Below, piece after piece: positions 1 through 11,018 of a DNA stretch of 48,802 nucleotides. The notes beneath the pieces are model-generated. The model saw nothing but the letters and a program-made list of their open reading frames with translations, had not been told where the DNA came from and did not search any database. How positions within the stretch are numbered: the stretch's first letter is position 1; every line of letters begins with the position of its first letter. The stretch comes from Mycobacterium sp. Marseille-P9652. GTDB taxonomy: Bacteria > Actinomycetota > Actinomycetes > Mycobacteriales > Mycobacteriaceae. Where the stretch lies: contig NZ_CACRUY010000042.1 in assembly GCF_902652685.1 (NCBI RefSeq), positions 1 through 48,802 on the forward strand, in the 5' to 3' direction. Made by a program: the position numbers and the translations under genes.

Positions 1-2
1 GG

Positions 3-524
3 TACGCCCCGCCGCCGCCCGAACCCGCGATCCGGACCCTGCCCACCGAGTCCTACGCGCCGTGGCTGACGCGCGCCCTGGCGTTCGTGATCGACTACCT
101 GCCCTACGTCGTCATACTCGGCATCGGCTCCGCCATCTACTTCAGCACCATGCAGTCGACGTGCGTCACCGACATCACCCAGTACGACGTCAACCAGTAC
201 TGCGCGCAGCAGCCGTCGGTGATCGGCCAGCTGCTGCAATGGCTTTCGAACCTGGTCGGCCTGGCCTACCTCGTCTGGAACTACGGCTACCGCCAGGGCA
301 CCACCGGGTCGAGCCTCGGCAAGTCCGTCATGAAGATCAAGGTGGTCAGCGAGGTCACCGGCCAGCCCATCGGTTTCGGGATGTCGGTCGTCCGCCAGAT
401 CGCGCACTTCGTCGACGCGATCGTCTGCTTCATCGGATTCCTTTTCCCGCTGTGGGATTCCAAACGGCAGACGTTCGCCGACAAGATCATGACGACGGTC
501 GTCCTGCCCATCGAACAGGGCTGA
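3..524 (+). CDS. pra: Pra / RDD-domain membrane protein, 3' part only
   Basis: The reading frame is open from the left edge, so the N-terminus is missing. The visible part begins with a short proline-rich stretch (YAPPPPEPA), which is the end of the Pro-rich N-terminal region of the mycobacterial proline-rich antigen. An RDD-type domain follows, with hydrophobic segments at about residues 24-45 and 77-95 of the visible part, a mid-domain containing GKSVMKIKVV, and a last membrane segment near FVDAIVCFIGFLF. RDD proteins are multi-pass membrane proteins of poorly known function. Its place directly before metB matches Rv1078 (pra) before Rv1079 in H37Rv. The domain call is firm. The gene name rests on synteny and the Pro-rich start. 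Confidence 0.85.
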   Translation, partial: YAPPPPEPAIRTLPTESYAPWLTRALAFVIDYLPYVVILGIGSAIYFSTMQSTCVTDITQYDVNQYCAQQPSVIGQLLQWLSNLVGLAYLVWNYGYRQGTTGSSLGKSVMKIKVVSEVTGQPIGFGMSVVRQIAHFVDAIVCFIGFLFPLWDSKRQTFADKIMTTVVLPIEQG

Positions 525-539
525 CCCTCCGCCGGTCAC

Positions 540-545
540 TAGGCT
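540..545 (+). promoter_or_regulatory. Candidate -10 hexamer of a leaderless metB transcript
   Basis: TAGGCT fits the mycobacterial TANNNT -10 consensus and lies 7 nt before the metB ATG at 553, so transcription would start at or next to the start codon. No Shine-Dalgarno sequence precedes the ATG, and no clear -35 is visible. Confidence 0.55.
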
Positions 546-552
546 GGCGTGG

Positions 553-1719
553 ATGAGCCAGCACCGCGAGTTCTCCGGACTAGCCACCAAAGCCATCCAC
601 GCCGGCTACCGGCCGGACCCGGCGACGGGCGCGGTCAACGCCCCGATCTACGCCAGCAGCACCTTCGCCCAGGACGGCGTCGGGGGCCTGCGCGGCGGCT
701 TCGAGTACGCGCGCACCGGCAACCCGACCCGGGCCGCGCTCGAGGCGTCGCTCGCGGCCGTCGAGGAGGGCTCCTTCGGACGGGCCTTCGGCTCCGGGAT
801 GGCCGCCACCGACTGCGCCCTGCGGGCCATGCTGCGGCCCGGCGAGCACGTCGTCATCCCCAACGACGCCTACGGCGGCACCTTCCGGCTGATCGACAAG
901 GTCTTCACCCGGTGGAACGTCGACTACACGCCGGTCGCGCTGTCCGACCTGGACGCCGTCCGCGGCGCCATCACCCCCCGGACCCGGCTGGTCTGGGTCG
1001 AGACGCCGACCAACCCGCTGCTGACCATCGCCGACATCGCGGGCATCGCCGAGCTGGCGGCTCAGAGCTCGGCGAAAGTGTTGGTGGACAACACCTTTGC
1101 CTCGCCCGCGCTGCAGCGGCCGCTGACGCTGGGCGCCGACGTCGTGCTGCACTCGACCACCAAGTACATCGGCGGCCACTCCGACGTGGTGGGCGGCGCG
1201 CTGGTCACCAACGACGAGGAGCTCGACGAGGCGTTCGGCTTCCTGCAGAACGGCGCCGGCGCGGTGCCGGGTCCCTTCGACGCCTACCTGACGATGCGCG
1301 GGCTGAAGACGCTGGTGCTGCGCATGCAGCGGCACAGCGAGAACGCGATGGCCGTCGCGGAGTTCCTCGCCGGGCATCCGGCGGTCGGCGCGGTGCTGTA
1401 TCCCGGTCTGCCCGGCCATCCCGGACACGACGTCGCGGCGCGGCAGATGAGCGACTTCGGCGGCATGGTGTCGGTGCGCCTGCGCGGCGGCCGCCCGGCC
1501 GCCGAGGCGCTGTGCGCGGGCACCGAGGTGTTCATCCTGGCGGAATCGCTGGGTGGGGTCGAGTCGCTGATCGAGCTGCCGAGCGCCATGACGCACGCGT
1601 CGACGGCCGGTTCGCAGCTCGAGGTGCCCGACGACCTCGTGCGGCTGTCCGTCGGGATCGAGGACGTCGCCGACCTGCTGGCCGACCTGGAAGGAGCGCT
1701 ATCGCGCGTCGGGCAGTGA
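553..1719 (+). CDS. metB: Cystathionine gamma-synthase
   Basis: This is a PLP enzyme of the Cys/Met metabolism family (388 aa, the usual length). It joins an O-acyl homoserine to cysteine to give cystathionine in methionine synthesis, or runs as gamma-lyase in reverse transsulfuration. Visible motifs are YARTGNPT at residues 52-59 (phosphate binding), the D179 region (VLVDN) contacting the PLP ring, and STTKYIGGH with the Schiff-base lysine at K204. The start at 553 is favoured because translation from MSQHREFSG matches the family N-terminus and the ATG sits 7 nt after a TANNNT -10. The gene converges on greA with only 2 bp between the stops. Cystathionine gamma-synthase and gamma-lyase cannot be separated by reading alone. 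Confidence 0.95.
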   Translation: MSQHREFSGLATKAIHAGYRPDPATGAVNAPIYASSTFAQDGVGGLRGGFEYARTGNPTRAALEASLAAVEEGSFGRAFGSGMAATDCALRAMLRPGEHVVIPNDAYGGTFRLIDKVFTRWNVDYTPVALSDLDAVRGAITPRTRLVWVETPTNPLLTIADIAGIAELAAQSSAKVLVDNTFASPALQRPLTLGADVVLHSTTKYIGGHSDVVGGALVTNDEELDEAFGFLQNGAGAVPGPFDAYLTMRGLKTLVLRMQRHSENAMAVAEFLAGHPAVGAVLYPGLPGHPGHDVAARQMSDFGGMVSVRLRGGRPAAEALCAGTEVFILAESLGGVESLIELPSAMTHASTAGSQLEVPDDLVRLSVGIEDVADLLADLEGALSRVGQ

Positions 1720-1721
1720 GC

Positions 1722-2216
1722 CTACGAGTGGTACGGCTCCGCGCTGACCAGCGTGACCTCGATGGTGCTGCCGTTGGGCACGGTGTAGCTGCGCGTCTCG
1801 CCGACCTTCGCGTCGATCAGCGCGCCGCCCAGGGGTGAATTGGGCGAGTACACCTCGAGCTTGCCGTCGTTGACGCCCTCCTGGCGGGTGGCGATCAGGA
1901 ACGTCTCGCTGTCCGACTTGTCGCCGTTGTAGTACACCTTCACCACCGAACCGGGCAGCGCCACACCGGACTGCTTGGGCGCCTCGCCGACCTTGGCGTT
2001 GTTGAGCAGGTCCTGCAGCTGACGGATGCGGGCCTCCTGCTGGCCCTGCTCCTCGCGGGCCGCGTGGTAGCCGCCGTTCTCGCGCAGGTCGCCCTCCTCG
2101 CGGCGGTCGTTGATCTCCGCGGCGATGATCGGACGGTTGGCGATCAGCTGGTCGAGCTCGGCCTTGAGTCGGTCATGGGACTCCTGGGTCAGCCAAGTCA
2201 CCGAAGTGTCCGTCAT
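1722..2216 (-). CDS. greA: Transcription elongation factor GreA
   Basis: GreA rescues backtracked RNA polymerase by stimulating cleavage of the transcript 3' end through the secondary channel. At 164 aa it has the normal length. The N-terminal coiled coil spans about residues 11-75 and carries the acidic tip GDLREN (42-47, with D43 and E46 as Mg-coordinating residues). The C-terminal globular domain has the family feature [14 protein letters not shown]. The ATG is preceded by an AAGGAG Shine-Dalgarno about 10 nt away. The 217-bp region upstream contains an imperfect hairpin (about 2344-2368) and a possible -10 TAACAT on the minus strand (2375-2380), so this mRNA is likely to have a long leader. 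Confidence 0.97.
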   Translation of the reverse strand: MTDTSVTWLTQESHDRLKAELDQLIANRPIIAAEINDRREEGDLRENGGYHAAREEQGQQEARIRQLQDLLNNAKVGEAPKQSGVALPGSVVKVYYNGDKSDSETFLIATRQEGVNDGKLEVYSPNSPLGGALIDAKVGETRSYTVPNGSTIEVTLVSAEPYHS

Positions 2217-2433
2217 CTCGTCGTGCTCCTTGTTGTCGTTCCGCGCGTCCGCGCAAGCCTGTCAGCCCCGCTGCCGGGGTGCCCCCGGGTTTCCTCCCCG
2301 TCTGCTGCGCCCGGTCGTGCTCACGGCCTTTAATGCAGCAATACACGGTCCCAGCAGGAACCGTGCATTCATCCATGTTACCACCGTGCAAACAAATGAT
2401 GACCCAATTCGGGCGGTTCCGCTTACCCGGGCG

Positions 2434-2868
2434 TCAGGCCGGGCGCAGGTAGGCGGGCACTTCGGTGCCGCAGCCGTAGATGTCGGCCATCGCCGGCGGC
2501 TTGCTCGACTTCACCGTCGTCGTCACCTGGACGGTCGCCTGCGCCGCGGGCGGGACCAGCACCTCGCGCCGGCCCGTCTCGCTGCCGTCCTTCGCGCGGA
2601 CCCGCACGATGCAGTCCACGGGGCGCGACGGGTCGGATCGCGTCACGCTGATCGTTACCGACGCCGTCTCGTCGTCGACCACCCGGTAGCCCGCCAGCGA
2701 CCCGGACACGTCGCTCGTGCCCAGCCGTCGGTAGCCGATGACGGCCACGACCAGTCCGGCCGCGGCGGCCAGGATCGCGAGCGTGATGACGACGCGACGC
2801 GTGGACACCGGGGCCGAACGCGAGCGGCCGTAGCGGGCCTCGGGGGGCTGAATGGGAGCTTCGGTCAT
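2434..2868 (-). CDS. DUF4307 single-pass membrane protein (Rv1081c-like)
   Basis: A 144-aa protein begins MTEAPIQPPEARYG. A short charged cytoplasmic N-terminus is followed by one transmembrane helix at about residues 26-46, then an extracytoplasmic domain of about 95 residues with regularly spaced beta-strand-like segments and a late Cys (YGCGTEVPAYLRPA). This matches the actinobacterial DUF4307 family, whose function is unknown. An in-frame ATG 63 nt further upstream exists, but the peptide it would add is Arg-rich and unlike the family, so 2868 is the preferred start. The gene is divergent from mca, and its position matches Rv1081c between greA and mca. Confidence 0.85.
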   Translation of the reverse strand: MTEAPIQPPEARYGRSRSAPVSTRRVVITLAILAAAAGLVVAVIGYRRLGTSDVSGSLAGYRVVDDETASVTISVTRSDPSRPVDCIVRVRAKDGSETGRREVLVPPAAQATVQVTTTVKSSKPPAMADIYGCGTEVPAYLRPA

Positions 2869-2949
2869 GCCTGGGTATGCCTGGATTCTGTGTCGCCGGC
2901 GGTTCGCCGGGCACCTGCCGGCGGCGCGCAACGATCACCGAACTGGAAT

Positions 2950-2957
2950 TATAGGGT
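2950..2957 (+). promoter_or_regulatory. Candidate -10 of the mca promoter
   Basis: TATAGGGT lies in a short AT-rich patch (GGAATTATAGGG) about 34 nt before the mca start. It contains overlapping TATAGG and TAGGGT hexamers. A G-rich ribosome-binding site (CAGGGGGCAC) lies between it and the GTG, so this transcript would carry a leader. Confidence 0.4.
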
Positions 2958-2990
2958 CGAACAGGCGACCGGCGGACAGACAGGGGGCAC

Positions 2991-3863
2991 GTGAGCGAGC
3001 TGCGGTTGATGGCGGTGCACGCCCACCCCGACGACGAGTCCAGCAAGGGAGCGGCCACCCTCGCCCGCTACGCGGCCGAGGGGCACCGCGTGATGGTGGT
3101 GACCCTGACCGGCGGCGAGCGCGGCGACATCCTCAACCCCGCGATGGACCTGCCCGACGTGCTCGAGCACATGGCCGAGATTCGCCGCGACGAGATGGCC
3201 AAGGCCGCCGAGATCCTCGGCGTGGAGCACACCTGGCTGGGCTTCGTCGACTCGGGGCTGCCGCAGGGCGACCCGCCGCCGCCGCTGCCCGACGACTGCT
3301 TCGCCCTGGTGCCGCTGGAGGTGTCCGTCGAGGCGCTGGTGCGGGTGGTGCGCGAGTTCCGCCCGCACGTGATGACGACCTACGACGAGAACGGCGGCTA
3401 CCCCCACCCCGACCACATCCGCTGCCACCAAGTGTCGATCGGCGCCTTCGAGGCGGCCGGGGACCACCGCCTGTATCCGGACGCCGGCGAGCCCTGGACG
3501 GTCTCGAAGCTGTATTACATCCACGGGTTCCTGCGGGCGCGCATGCAACTGCTGCACGACGAGGCCGTCAAACACGGTCACGAGCCGCCGTTCAAGAAGT
3601 GGCTCGAGCACTGGGCCGCCGACCGCGACCCGTTCGAAACGCGGGTGACCACCCGGGTGGAATGCTCCGAGTATTTCGGCCAGCGCGACGACGCGCTGCG
3701 CGCCCACGCCACCCAGATCGACCCCAACCACGACTTCTTCGCCGCGCCGATCGAATGGCAGCAACGGCTCTGGCCCACCGAGGAATTCGAGCTGGCCCGG
3801 TCGCGCGTTCCGGTCCGGCTGCCCGAGGACGACCTGTTTGCCGGAATCGAGGACAACGGGTGA
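2991..3863 (+). CDS. mca: Mycothiol S-conjugate amidase
   Basis: Mca hydrolyses mycothiol S-conjugates to release mercapturic acids for export, a detoxification step specific to actinobacteria. It belongs to the LmbE/PIG-L zinc deacetylase family. The signature HPDDE is at residues 12-16 (H12 and D15 bind zinc) and HPDH at 139-142 supplies the third ligand and active-site His. The length of 290 aa is close to the family norm. The start is a GTG preceded by a G-rich ribosome-binding site. The stop overlaps the next gene by 4 bp (GTGA), which implies translational coupling. MshB is the close paralogue; the length and the position before the Rv1083-like gene favour Mca. Confidence 0.95.
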   Translation: MSELRLMAVHAHPDDESSKGAATLARYAAEGHRVMVVTLTGGERGDILNPAMDLPDVLEHMAEIRRDEMAKAAEILGVEHTWLGFVDSGLPQGDPPPPLPDDCFALVPLEVSVEALVRVVREFRPHVMTTYDENGGYPHPDHIRCHQVSIGAFEAAGDHRLYPDAGEPWTVSKLYYIHGFLRARMQLLHDEAVKHGHEPPFKKWLEHWAADRDPFETRVTTRVECSEYFGQRDDALRAHATQIDPNHDFFAAPIEWQQRLWPTEEFELARSRVPVRLPEDDLFAGIEDNG

Positions 3864-4148
3864 ACCAGCTGCTCATCGCGGTGCTCGCCGACGACGCACC
3901 GCGCCACACGGGACCGGACTTCGGCAAGGCCAGCCCCGTCGGGCTGCTGATCGTCGTGCTGCTGCTGATCGCCACGCTGTTTCTGCTGCGGTCGATGAAC
4001 CGGCAGCTCAAGAAGGTGCCCGAGTCGTTCGACCCCGTACACCCCGAGCCGGACCAGGCCGCCGACGAGGGCACCGACACGGTCGAGGATGGCCCGGGGC
4101 ACGCGCCGGGCCCGGCCGACGGATCGCCGCGCAAGCCGGGGTCCGGTG

Positions 4149-4162
<14 letters not shown>
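3860..4162 (+). CDS. Small single-pass membrane protein (Rv1083-like)
   Basis: A 100-aa protein starts at the GTG that overlaps the mca stop by 4 bp. A short N-terminal segment is followed by one strongly hydrophobic helix at about residues 27-45 ([18 protein letters not shown]), then a basic patch (RSMNRQLKK), then an acidic, Pro/Gly-rich disordered tail. That order suggests an anchored protein with a cytoplasmic tail. No enzymatic motif is visible. The sandwich position between mca and the YyaL-like gene is the same as Rv1083 in H37Rv. Its function is unknown. Confidence 0.85.
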
Positions 4163-6173
<2,011 letters not shown>

Positions 6174-6183
6174 CGTCTGATCC

Positions 6184-6555
6184 ATGCCCAGCGCCGAACA
6201 CATCGCGGACACCGTCAAGCGCTACATCGACCTGGTCGCCAACGGCGGCGCCGACGACCTGGTCGAGCTGTACGCCGACGACGCGACCGTCGAGGACCCG
6301 GTCGGGGGAGAGGTGCACATCGGGCGGCAGGCGATCCACGGCTTCTACTCCGCGGTCGACAACGTCGAGCGCGCATGCGAATTGGTGACGCTGCGCGTGT
6401 GCGGCAACGAGGCGGCGTTCCACTTCCGCCTGACCGTTACCGCGGGCGAGCACCGGATGGTGATCGAGCCGATCGACGTCATGGTGTTCGACGAAGAGGG
6501 CAAGGTCGCGTCGATGAAGGCCTACTGGTCGCCGGCGGACGTCACGCAGCTCTAG
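6184..6555 (+). CDS. Delta5-3-ketosteroid isomerase (NTF2-like fold)
   Basis: This 123-aa protein aligns along its length with Comamonas delta5-3-ketosteroid isomerase (KSI), which moves the C5=C6 double bond of 3-oxo-steroids into conjugation. All catalytic positions are present: Y14 in KRYIDL, the general base D38 in TVEDPVG, and the oxyanion aspartate at D98 in EPIDVM (D99 in Comamonas). The intermediate motif NEAAFHF also matches. An active steroid isomerase is therefore more likely than a generic SnoaL-like protein, though substrate range is not readable. It converges on hemolysin III with a 4-bp overlap (CTAG shared by both stops). As far as I recall no gene sits here in H37Rv. Confidence 0.85.
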   Translation: MPSAEHIADTVKRYIDLVANGGADDLVELYADDATVEDPVGGEVHIGRQAIHGFYSAVDNVERACELVTLRVCGNEAAFHFRLTVTAGEHRMVIEPIDVMVFDEEGKVASMKAYWSPADVTQL

Positions 6556-7319
6556 CCGCCGAGCCAGGCCCCGGTCCCCGTGTAGAAGACCGCGAACCAC
6601 ATGGCGATGTAGTGCAGGATCGCCGCGACCACGGTGAACGCGTGGAAGATCTCGTGGTAGCCGAAGGTGCTGGGCCATGGATCGGGCCAGCGCAGCGCGT
6701 AGAAGATGCCGCCGAGGCTGTAGAAGACGCCGCCGGTGGCCAGCAGCACCATCGCGGCGACGCCCGCCTCGTGCAGGATCGTCGGGCAGAACCAGACGGC
6801 GACCCAGCCGAGCAGGATGTAGAGCGGCACGCCCAGCCAGCGCGGCGACGTCGGCCAGAACACCTTGAGCAGGATGCCCGCCGCCGCACCGCCCCAGACG
6901 ATGCACTCCACGAACATCCCGGTGTTCTGCGGCATCGCCAGGCGGGCGAACGGCGTGTAGCTGCCGGCGATGAACACGAAGATCATCGAGTGGTCGAGCC
7001 GCTTCATCAGGTTGCGGGCGGCCGCGGACTTCCATTGCACCCGGTGGTAGGTGGCGCTGACGGCGAACATCGCCACCGTGGACGCGGCGTACACCAGCGT
7101 CGAGTGCCCGGCCCGGGGCGAGGACACCGCCCAGGACACCGAGACGAGCGTCGCGCCGGTGACGACGGCCAGCCACGCCGAATAGAAGTGGATCCAGCCG
7201 CGCATGCGCGGCTTGCTCAGGACGTGGGCGGCACCCTCGACGAGTTGGTCGACGGTATTGCCGGGCGCGATGGTCTCGTCGGGCTCTCTACCGGTGGCCG
7301 TGTCGATCTGGCTGCTCAT
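6552..7319 (-). CDS. Hemolysin III / PAQR-family membrane protein (TrhA-like)
   Basis: This 255-aa protein has seven predicted membrane helices and the PAQR/hemolysin III motifs: [20 protein letters not shown] with the conserved His and Asp, [10 protein letters not shown], and the C-terminal [16 protein letters not shown] with metal-binding histidines. In Bacillus, TrhA-type proteins affect membrane fluidity; haemolytic activity is a historical label. The start at [10 protein letters not shown] is chosen because a GGAGAAGG ribosome-binding site precedes it, whereas a start 63 nt upstream adds unlike sequence. The position corresponds to Rv1085c. Confidence 0.93.
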   Translation of the reverse strand: MSSQIDTATGREPDETIAPGNTVDQLVEGAAHVLSKPRMRGWIHFYSAWLAVVTGATLVSVSWAVSSPRAGHSTLVYAASTVAMFAVSATYHRVQWKSAAARNLMKRLDHSMIFVFIAGSYTPFARLAMPQNTGMFVECIVWGGAAAGILLKVFWPTSPRWLGVPLYILLGWVAVWFCPTILHEAGVAAMVLLATGGVFYSLGGIFYALRWPDPWPSTFGYHEIFHAFTVVAAILHYIAMWFAVFYTGTGAWLGG

Positions 7320-7466
7320 GTCTGTTTTGGCCTTCTCCTGTGCGTGTCGTGGCAGTGGGCTTGCCAGTTTGATACCCGTCAACAGTAAAGGGGAACCGTC
7401 ACGGAAGGGTCTCGACGTGCGGTGAGATTGGCGAGATTGCGGACCGGAATTTGGCGTCGCTCACAG

Positions 7467-7472
7467 TAGGGT
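7467..7472 (+). promoter_or_regulatory. Candidate -10 of a leaderless Z-prenyl synthase transcript
   Basis: TAGGGT lies 8 nt before the GTG at 7481, the start that agrees with the known protein. This argues against the longer in-frame start at 7451, which would lie upstream of the transcript. Confidence 0.5.
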
Positions 7473-7480
7473 GGTTGTTC

Positions 7481-8269
7481 GTGGAGATCATCCCGCCGCG
7501 TCTCAAAGATCCGCTGTATCGGGTCTACGAGCTGCGGTTGAGGCAGGAACTGGCGGCCGCCAAATCCCACCTTCCCCGCCACATCGCGGTGCTGTGCGAC
7601 GGCAATCGGCGGTGGGCGCGCAACGCCGGCTATCACGACGTGAGCTACGGCTACCGCATGGGGGCGATCAAGATCGCCGAGATGCTGCGGTGGTGCCAGG
7701 AGGCGGGCATCGAGATGACCACCGTCTACCTGCTTTCCACGGAGAACCTGCAACGCGACCCGGACGAATTGGCCGGGCTCATCGAGATCATCACCGACGT
7801 GGTCGAGGAGATCTGCGCGCCGGCCAATCGCTGGAGCGTGCGCACGGTCGGCGACCTGTCGTTGCTCGGCGACGAACCGGCCCAGCGCCTGCGCACCGCG
7901 GTGGGATCGACACCGGGCGTCGCCACGTTCCACGTCAACGTCGCCGTCGGCTACGGCGGCCGCCGGGAGATCGTCGACGCGGTGCGCGCGCTGTTGAGCA
8001 AGGAGCTCGCCAACGGCGCGACCGCCGAGGAGTTGATCGACGCGGTGACGGTCGACGGCATCTCCGAGAACCTGTACACCTCGGGGCAGCCCGATCCCGA
8101 CCTGGTGATCCGCACGTCGGGGGAGCAGCGCCTGTCCGGGTTCCTGCTCTGGCAGAGCGCGTACTCGGAGATGTGGTTCACCGAGGCGCACTGGCCCGCG
8201 TTCCGCCGGGTCGACTTTCTGCGCGCCCTTCGCGACTACAGCCAGCGACACCGGCGCTACGGCAAGTAA
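7481..8269 (+). CDS. Short-chain Z-isoprenyl diphosphate synthase (Rv1086-like)
   Basis: This is a cis-prenyltransferase of the UppS family, 262 aa, the same length as Rv1086. The H37Rv enzyme makes omega,E,Z-farnesyl diphosphate, which a second synthase extends to decaprenyl phosphate, the carrier lipid for arabinogalactan and peptidoglycan assembly. Visible motifs are HIAVLCDGNRRWAR with the catalytic D40, GYGGRREIVDA, and PDPDLVIRTSGEQRLSGFLLWQ with the Arg and Ser that bind the homoallylic diphosphate. The GTG at 7481 gives VEIIPPRLK, matching the known N-terminus. Specificity for the short chain is inferred from orthology and position. Confidence 0.93.
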   Translation: MEIIPPRLKDPLYRVYELRLRQELAAAKSHLPRHIAVLCDGNRRWARNAGYHDVSYGYRMGAIKIAEMLRWCQEAGIEMTTVYLLSTENLQRDPDELAGLIEIITDVVEEICAPANRWSVRTVGDLSLLGDEPAQRLRTAVGSTPGVATFHVNVAVGYGGRREIVDAVRALLSKELANGATAEELIDAVTVDGISENLYTSGQPDPDLVIRTSGEQRLSGFLLWQSAYSEMWFTEAHWPAFRRVDFLRALRDYSQRHRRYGK

Positions 8270-8311
8270 CGACCCTCCCGAGGTGGGCATCTCGCGTGCC
8301 AGACTGGACGC

Positions 8312-9685
8312 ATGGCTGCGCTGTCGGCGGTGGTGTTCACGCTGAGCGGCTGGCTGGGGTTGTACCTGCTGGCCCGCGACCCGCGTAAGCCGGTGCTCGC
8401 GTTGGCCGCGACCGGGCTCTGCGGTTTCGCGCTCGTCGTGGCCCTGGACGCCGTGCGCACCGCCGGGCCGCACACGCTCGCCGGCGTGCTCAGCCGCGTC
8501 GAGATCTATCTGGTTGCCGTCCCCAGCGTCGCCTGGTTCGCCGTCTTGATCGAGCTGTCCCGCCCGAGCGACCACTGGCGGACGCGCACCCGGGAGGCGC
8601 TGCTGGTGGGCGGGGTCGCCGCGCTGACGCTGCTGGGCGCCGCCGTGGCGGGCAGCGTCGACGGCCCGCTGCGCCCGGGCCATCTGCTGATGTTCGCGGT
8701 CATCTCGGTGTCCACGCTCGGCGCGATGGTGGCCGCGCTGCGGCGCCCGGCTCAGCCGGTGTCGGTGGCCGGCGTCGTGGTGGTGGCGACGCTGTTCTTC
8801 GCGCTGGCCAACGCCATCCTGATCATTCCCCTGGGGCTGGTGCCCAGCTGGCTGGCGCTGGCGTCCACCGGCTTCGACGTGCTGATGCTCGGTGTGGCGG
8901 TCGCCCTGTGGGACGCCTTCGACGAAGGGCAGGCGTTGCGCGCCGACATGCTGCGCTCGTTCGCCGGCACCAGCCTGGTGGCGGCGCTGTTGGGGGCGCA
9001 GGCGCTGATCGGGCTGGCGGCGACGCGCAGGGAGCCCTCCGCGCAGACGGTGCTGACAGTGCTTTTGTTCACCACGCTGGCGATCGCGCTGACGGTTCAG
9101 GTGCTGGCCGATCCGCTCGCCGGCCTCCTCGACCGGCTGGCCTTTTCGAAATCCCCCGCGCTGCGGGCGGATCGGGCAGCGCTGCGGCACACGGAGGCCG
9201 CGTTGCCGCTGCGCGCGGCCGATCCGTTGCACGACGTCGACGACGACACGTTCGCCCGGCTCACCCGCCGGGCGCTGGGCCACTACGGCGATCTGACGAA
9301 GCTGGTCGCCAGCCCGCTGACGGCGCTGCCGTGCATCGACGAGCGGCTGGCGGCGCGCGGTGCCCCCGACCACCCCCTGGAGCGCGCCAACGAGCTCAAG
9401 GCCGTGCTCGCCGACGCCATCGGGCGGCTCAAGCCCCGCGACGCAGGCGATTTCGGCACCACCGAGCAGTGGCGCCACTACAACTCGCTCTACTTCCCCT
9501 ACGTCGTCGGCGTGCGGGCGTACGCGCAGAACGCCACGGCCGCCGGTCTCGACCCGACCGCGCGGCAGGCCTGGCAGTGGCTCGTCACCGAGGTCCCGCA
9601 GCGCTCGCTGCACAACTGGCAGAACGCCGCGGCGCGGCTCGTCGCCGCCGACCTGCGCGGTCGGGTGCCGGTGCCCAGCAAGTAA
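8312..9685 (+). CDS. Large orphan membrane protein with soluble C-terminal half
   Basis: I do not recognise this family. The 457-aa protein has about eight hydrophobic segments in residues 1-285, including MAALSAVVFTLSGWLGLYLL, VEIYLVAVPSVAWFAVLI and TVLTVLLFTTLAIALTVQVL. The overall plan resembles 7-8 TM N-termini of sensor proteins. The remaining 170 residues are soluble, mostly helical, with a tyrosine/tryptophan-rich stretch (RHYNSLYFPYVVGVRAYAQN) but no kinase, GGDEF or cyclase motif. The ATG lies 6 nt after a weak CAGACT -10, and no Shine-Dalgarno is visible. The gene opens an accessory stretch where H37Rv carries PE/PE_PGRS genes. Confidence 0.8.
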   Translation: MAALSAVVFTLSGWLGLYLLARDPRKPVLALAATGLCGFALVVALDAVRTAGPHTLAGVLSRVEIYLVAVPSVAWFAVLIELSRPSDHWRTRTREALLVGGVAALTLLGAAVAGSVDGPLRPGHLLMFAVISVSTLGAMVAALRRPAQPVSVAGVVVVATLFFALANAILIIPLGLVPSWLALASTGFDVLMLGVAVALWDAFDEGQALRADMLRSFAGTSLVAALLGAQALIGLAATRREPSAQTVLTVLLFTTLAIALTVQVLADPLAGLLDRLAFSKSPALRADRAALRHTEAALPLRAADPLHDVDDDTFARLTRRALGHYGDLTKLVASPLTALPCIDERLAARGAPDHPLERANELKAVLADAIGRLKPRDAGDFGTTEQWRHYNSLYFPYVVGVRAYAQNATAAGLDPTARQAWQWLVTEVPQRSLHNWQNAAARLVAADLRGRVPVPSK

Positions 9686-9830
9686 GCGTGGCGACAACGC
9701 GGGTCGTGAGGCGTCCGGCCGCGCACTGTCGCGGTGACGGTTGATTGCGTGATTCCCGCGCCGATGAATCGCGGGCTTCTCGCCGCGACGCTACGCTCGC
9801 GCCCGGGGGGATACCACCGAAAGGCGTTCG

Positions 9831-10925
9831 ATGGCTTTGTCGACAATCCCGCCCGCAAAGGTCGTCCGGGCGATAGAACGGACCCGGCATCACCTTGGAC
9901 GGCTGTACCGCCGATCGATTCCCGCCCCGGCGGGTCTGCTCGAGATGCTGATGGACGCGTTCGTCGCCCAGGCCATTACGACGGCGGCCGATCTCGGCAT
10001 CGCGGACGCACTGGCGAACGGACCGCTTTCGCCCGAGGACTTGGCGCGCGCGGTCGACGCGGACACCGACGCGCTTCGCCGTCTCATGCGGGCCCTTATC
10101 TCCCGCGGCGTCTTCCGGCTACGCCGCGACGGCCGCTACGACCTCACCCCCTTGGCGCAGCCGCTGCGTCGCGACGCCGATGTCTCACTGGCCGCCTGGG
10201 CCCGCTGGGCGGGTTCGCCCCAGCTGCGCGAGCGGTGGAGCCACCTCACCGAGGGCATCCGGGCGGGCCGGTGCACCGCGGCGGAGATGCGGGATCAGAA
10301 CATGTTCGACTACCTGGCCGAGCAGCCGGAGCTGCAGGACATCTTCAACGAGGCCATGACCAACGTCTCCGAGCTGTCGATCGCGCCGCTCATGGCCGCC
10401 TATGACTTCGGGCGCTTCGGCCCGACGATCGTCGACGTCGGCGGCGGGCACGGCCGCCTCCTTTCGGCCATCCTCACGGCCACACCGCACGCCTGCGGTG
10501 TGCTCTTCGACCAGCCGCAAGTGGTGGCGGGCGCCCCGGACGAACTGCGCAAGTACCGGGTCGACGACCGAGTCGAGATAGCCGAGGGATCGTTCTTCGA
10601 CGCCGTCATTCCGACCGGGGGCGACGTCTACGTGCTCAAGAACGTGATTCACGACTGGCTCGACGACGACGCCGAACGCATCCTGCGCAACGTCCGCGCG
10701 GCATGCGGCACGGGCAAGCATGTGGTGCTCGTCGAACTGGTGATCCCCGCGCACAACCGGGACAACCCGGGCAAGTGGCTGGACCTGGACATGTTCGTCA
10801 GCGCCGCCGCCCGGGAACGCACCGCCGACGAATACGCGCGGTTGCTCGAGCGCGCGGGCTTCCGCTTGACGCGGGTGGTCGAGACGGCGTCGCCATTCAG
10901 CCTCGTCGAGGCGCAGGCGGTCTGA
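9831..10925 (+). CDS. SAM-dependent O-methyltransferase (plant-type, COMT-like)
   Basis: This 364-aa protein has the two-domain plan of bacterial and plant small-molecule O-methyltransferases. The N-terminal dimerisation winged helix is at about residues 38-115 (ADLGIADALANGPLSPEDLA). The Rossmann domain has SAM motif I VDVGGGHG at 201-208, and the catalytic-base context is KNVIHDW with H274. The family-typical ending RTADEYARLLERAGFR is present. Substrates in the family are phenolic or polyketide hydroxyls; the substrate here cannot be told. It stands alone, with 145 bp upstream and no adjacent biosynthetic gene, so a xenobiotic or secondary metabolite role is a guess. Confidence 0.88.
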   Translation: MALSTIPPAKVVRAIERTRHHLGRLYRRSIPAPAGLLEMLMDAFVAQAITTAADLGIADALANGPLSPEDLARAVDADTDALRRLMRALISRGVFRLRRDGRYDLTPLAQPLRRDADVSLAAWARWAGSPQLRERWSHLTEGIRAGRCTAAEMRDQNMFDYLAEQPELQDIFNEAMTNVSELSIAPLMAAYDFGRFGPTIVDVGGGHGRLLSAILTATPHACGVLFDQPQVVAGAPDELRKYRVDDRVEIAEGSFFDAVIPTGGDVYVLKNVIHDWLDDDAERILRNVRAACGTGKHVVLVELVIPAHNRDNPGKWLDLDMFVSAAARERTADEYARLLERAGFRLTRVVETASPFSLVEAQAV

Positions 10926-11018
10926 CGGCGCCCGCCATTCCGGCCAACGGCCCCACCTTCCGGGACGTGCGGCGGCGACGCCGGAATAGCGAGACGAAAT
11001 CCCTGGTCATGCCCGACG

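Noticed and set aside
549-1838. Long plus-strand frame overlapping metB in another frame (429 codons)
   Set aside because: Arg/Gly/Ala-rich translation with no domain; it is the usual high-GC shadow of metB, whose own frame has all PLP-enzyme motifs.
2173-2391. 72-codon minus-strand frame in the greA leader containing several cysteines
   Set aside because: It could be a leader peptide, but its start codon overlaps the best -10 candidate (TAACAT), so it would lie upstream of the transcript, and it runs on through greA in another frame.
7379-9697. Very long open minus-strand frame (772 codons) across the Z-prenyl synthase and orphan membrane protein
   Set aside because: Its composition is dominated by Arg, Gln, His and Gly without hydrophobic periodicity, and the plus-strand proteins there have recognisable motifs and helices. 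It is a GC-skew artefact.
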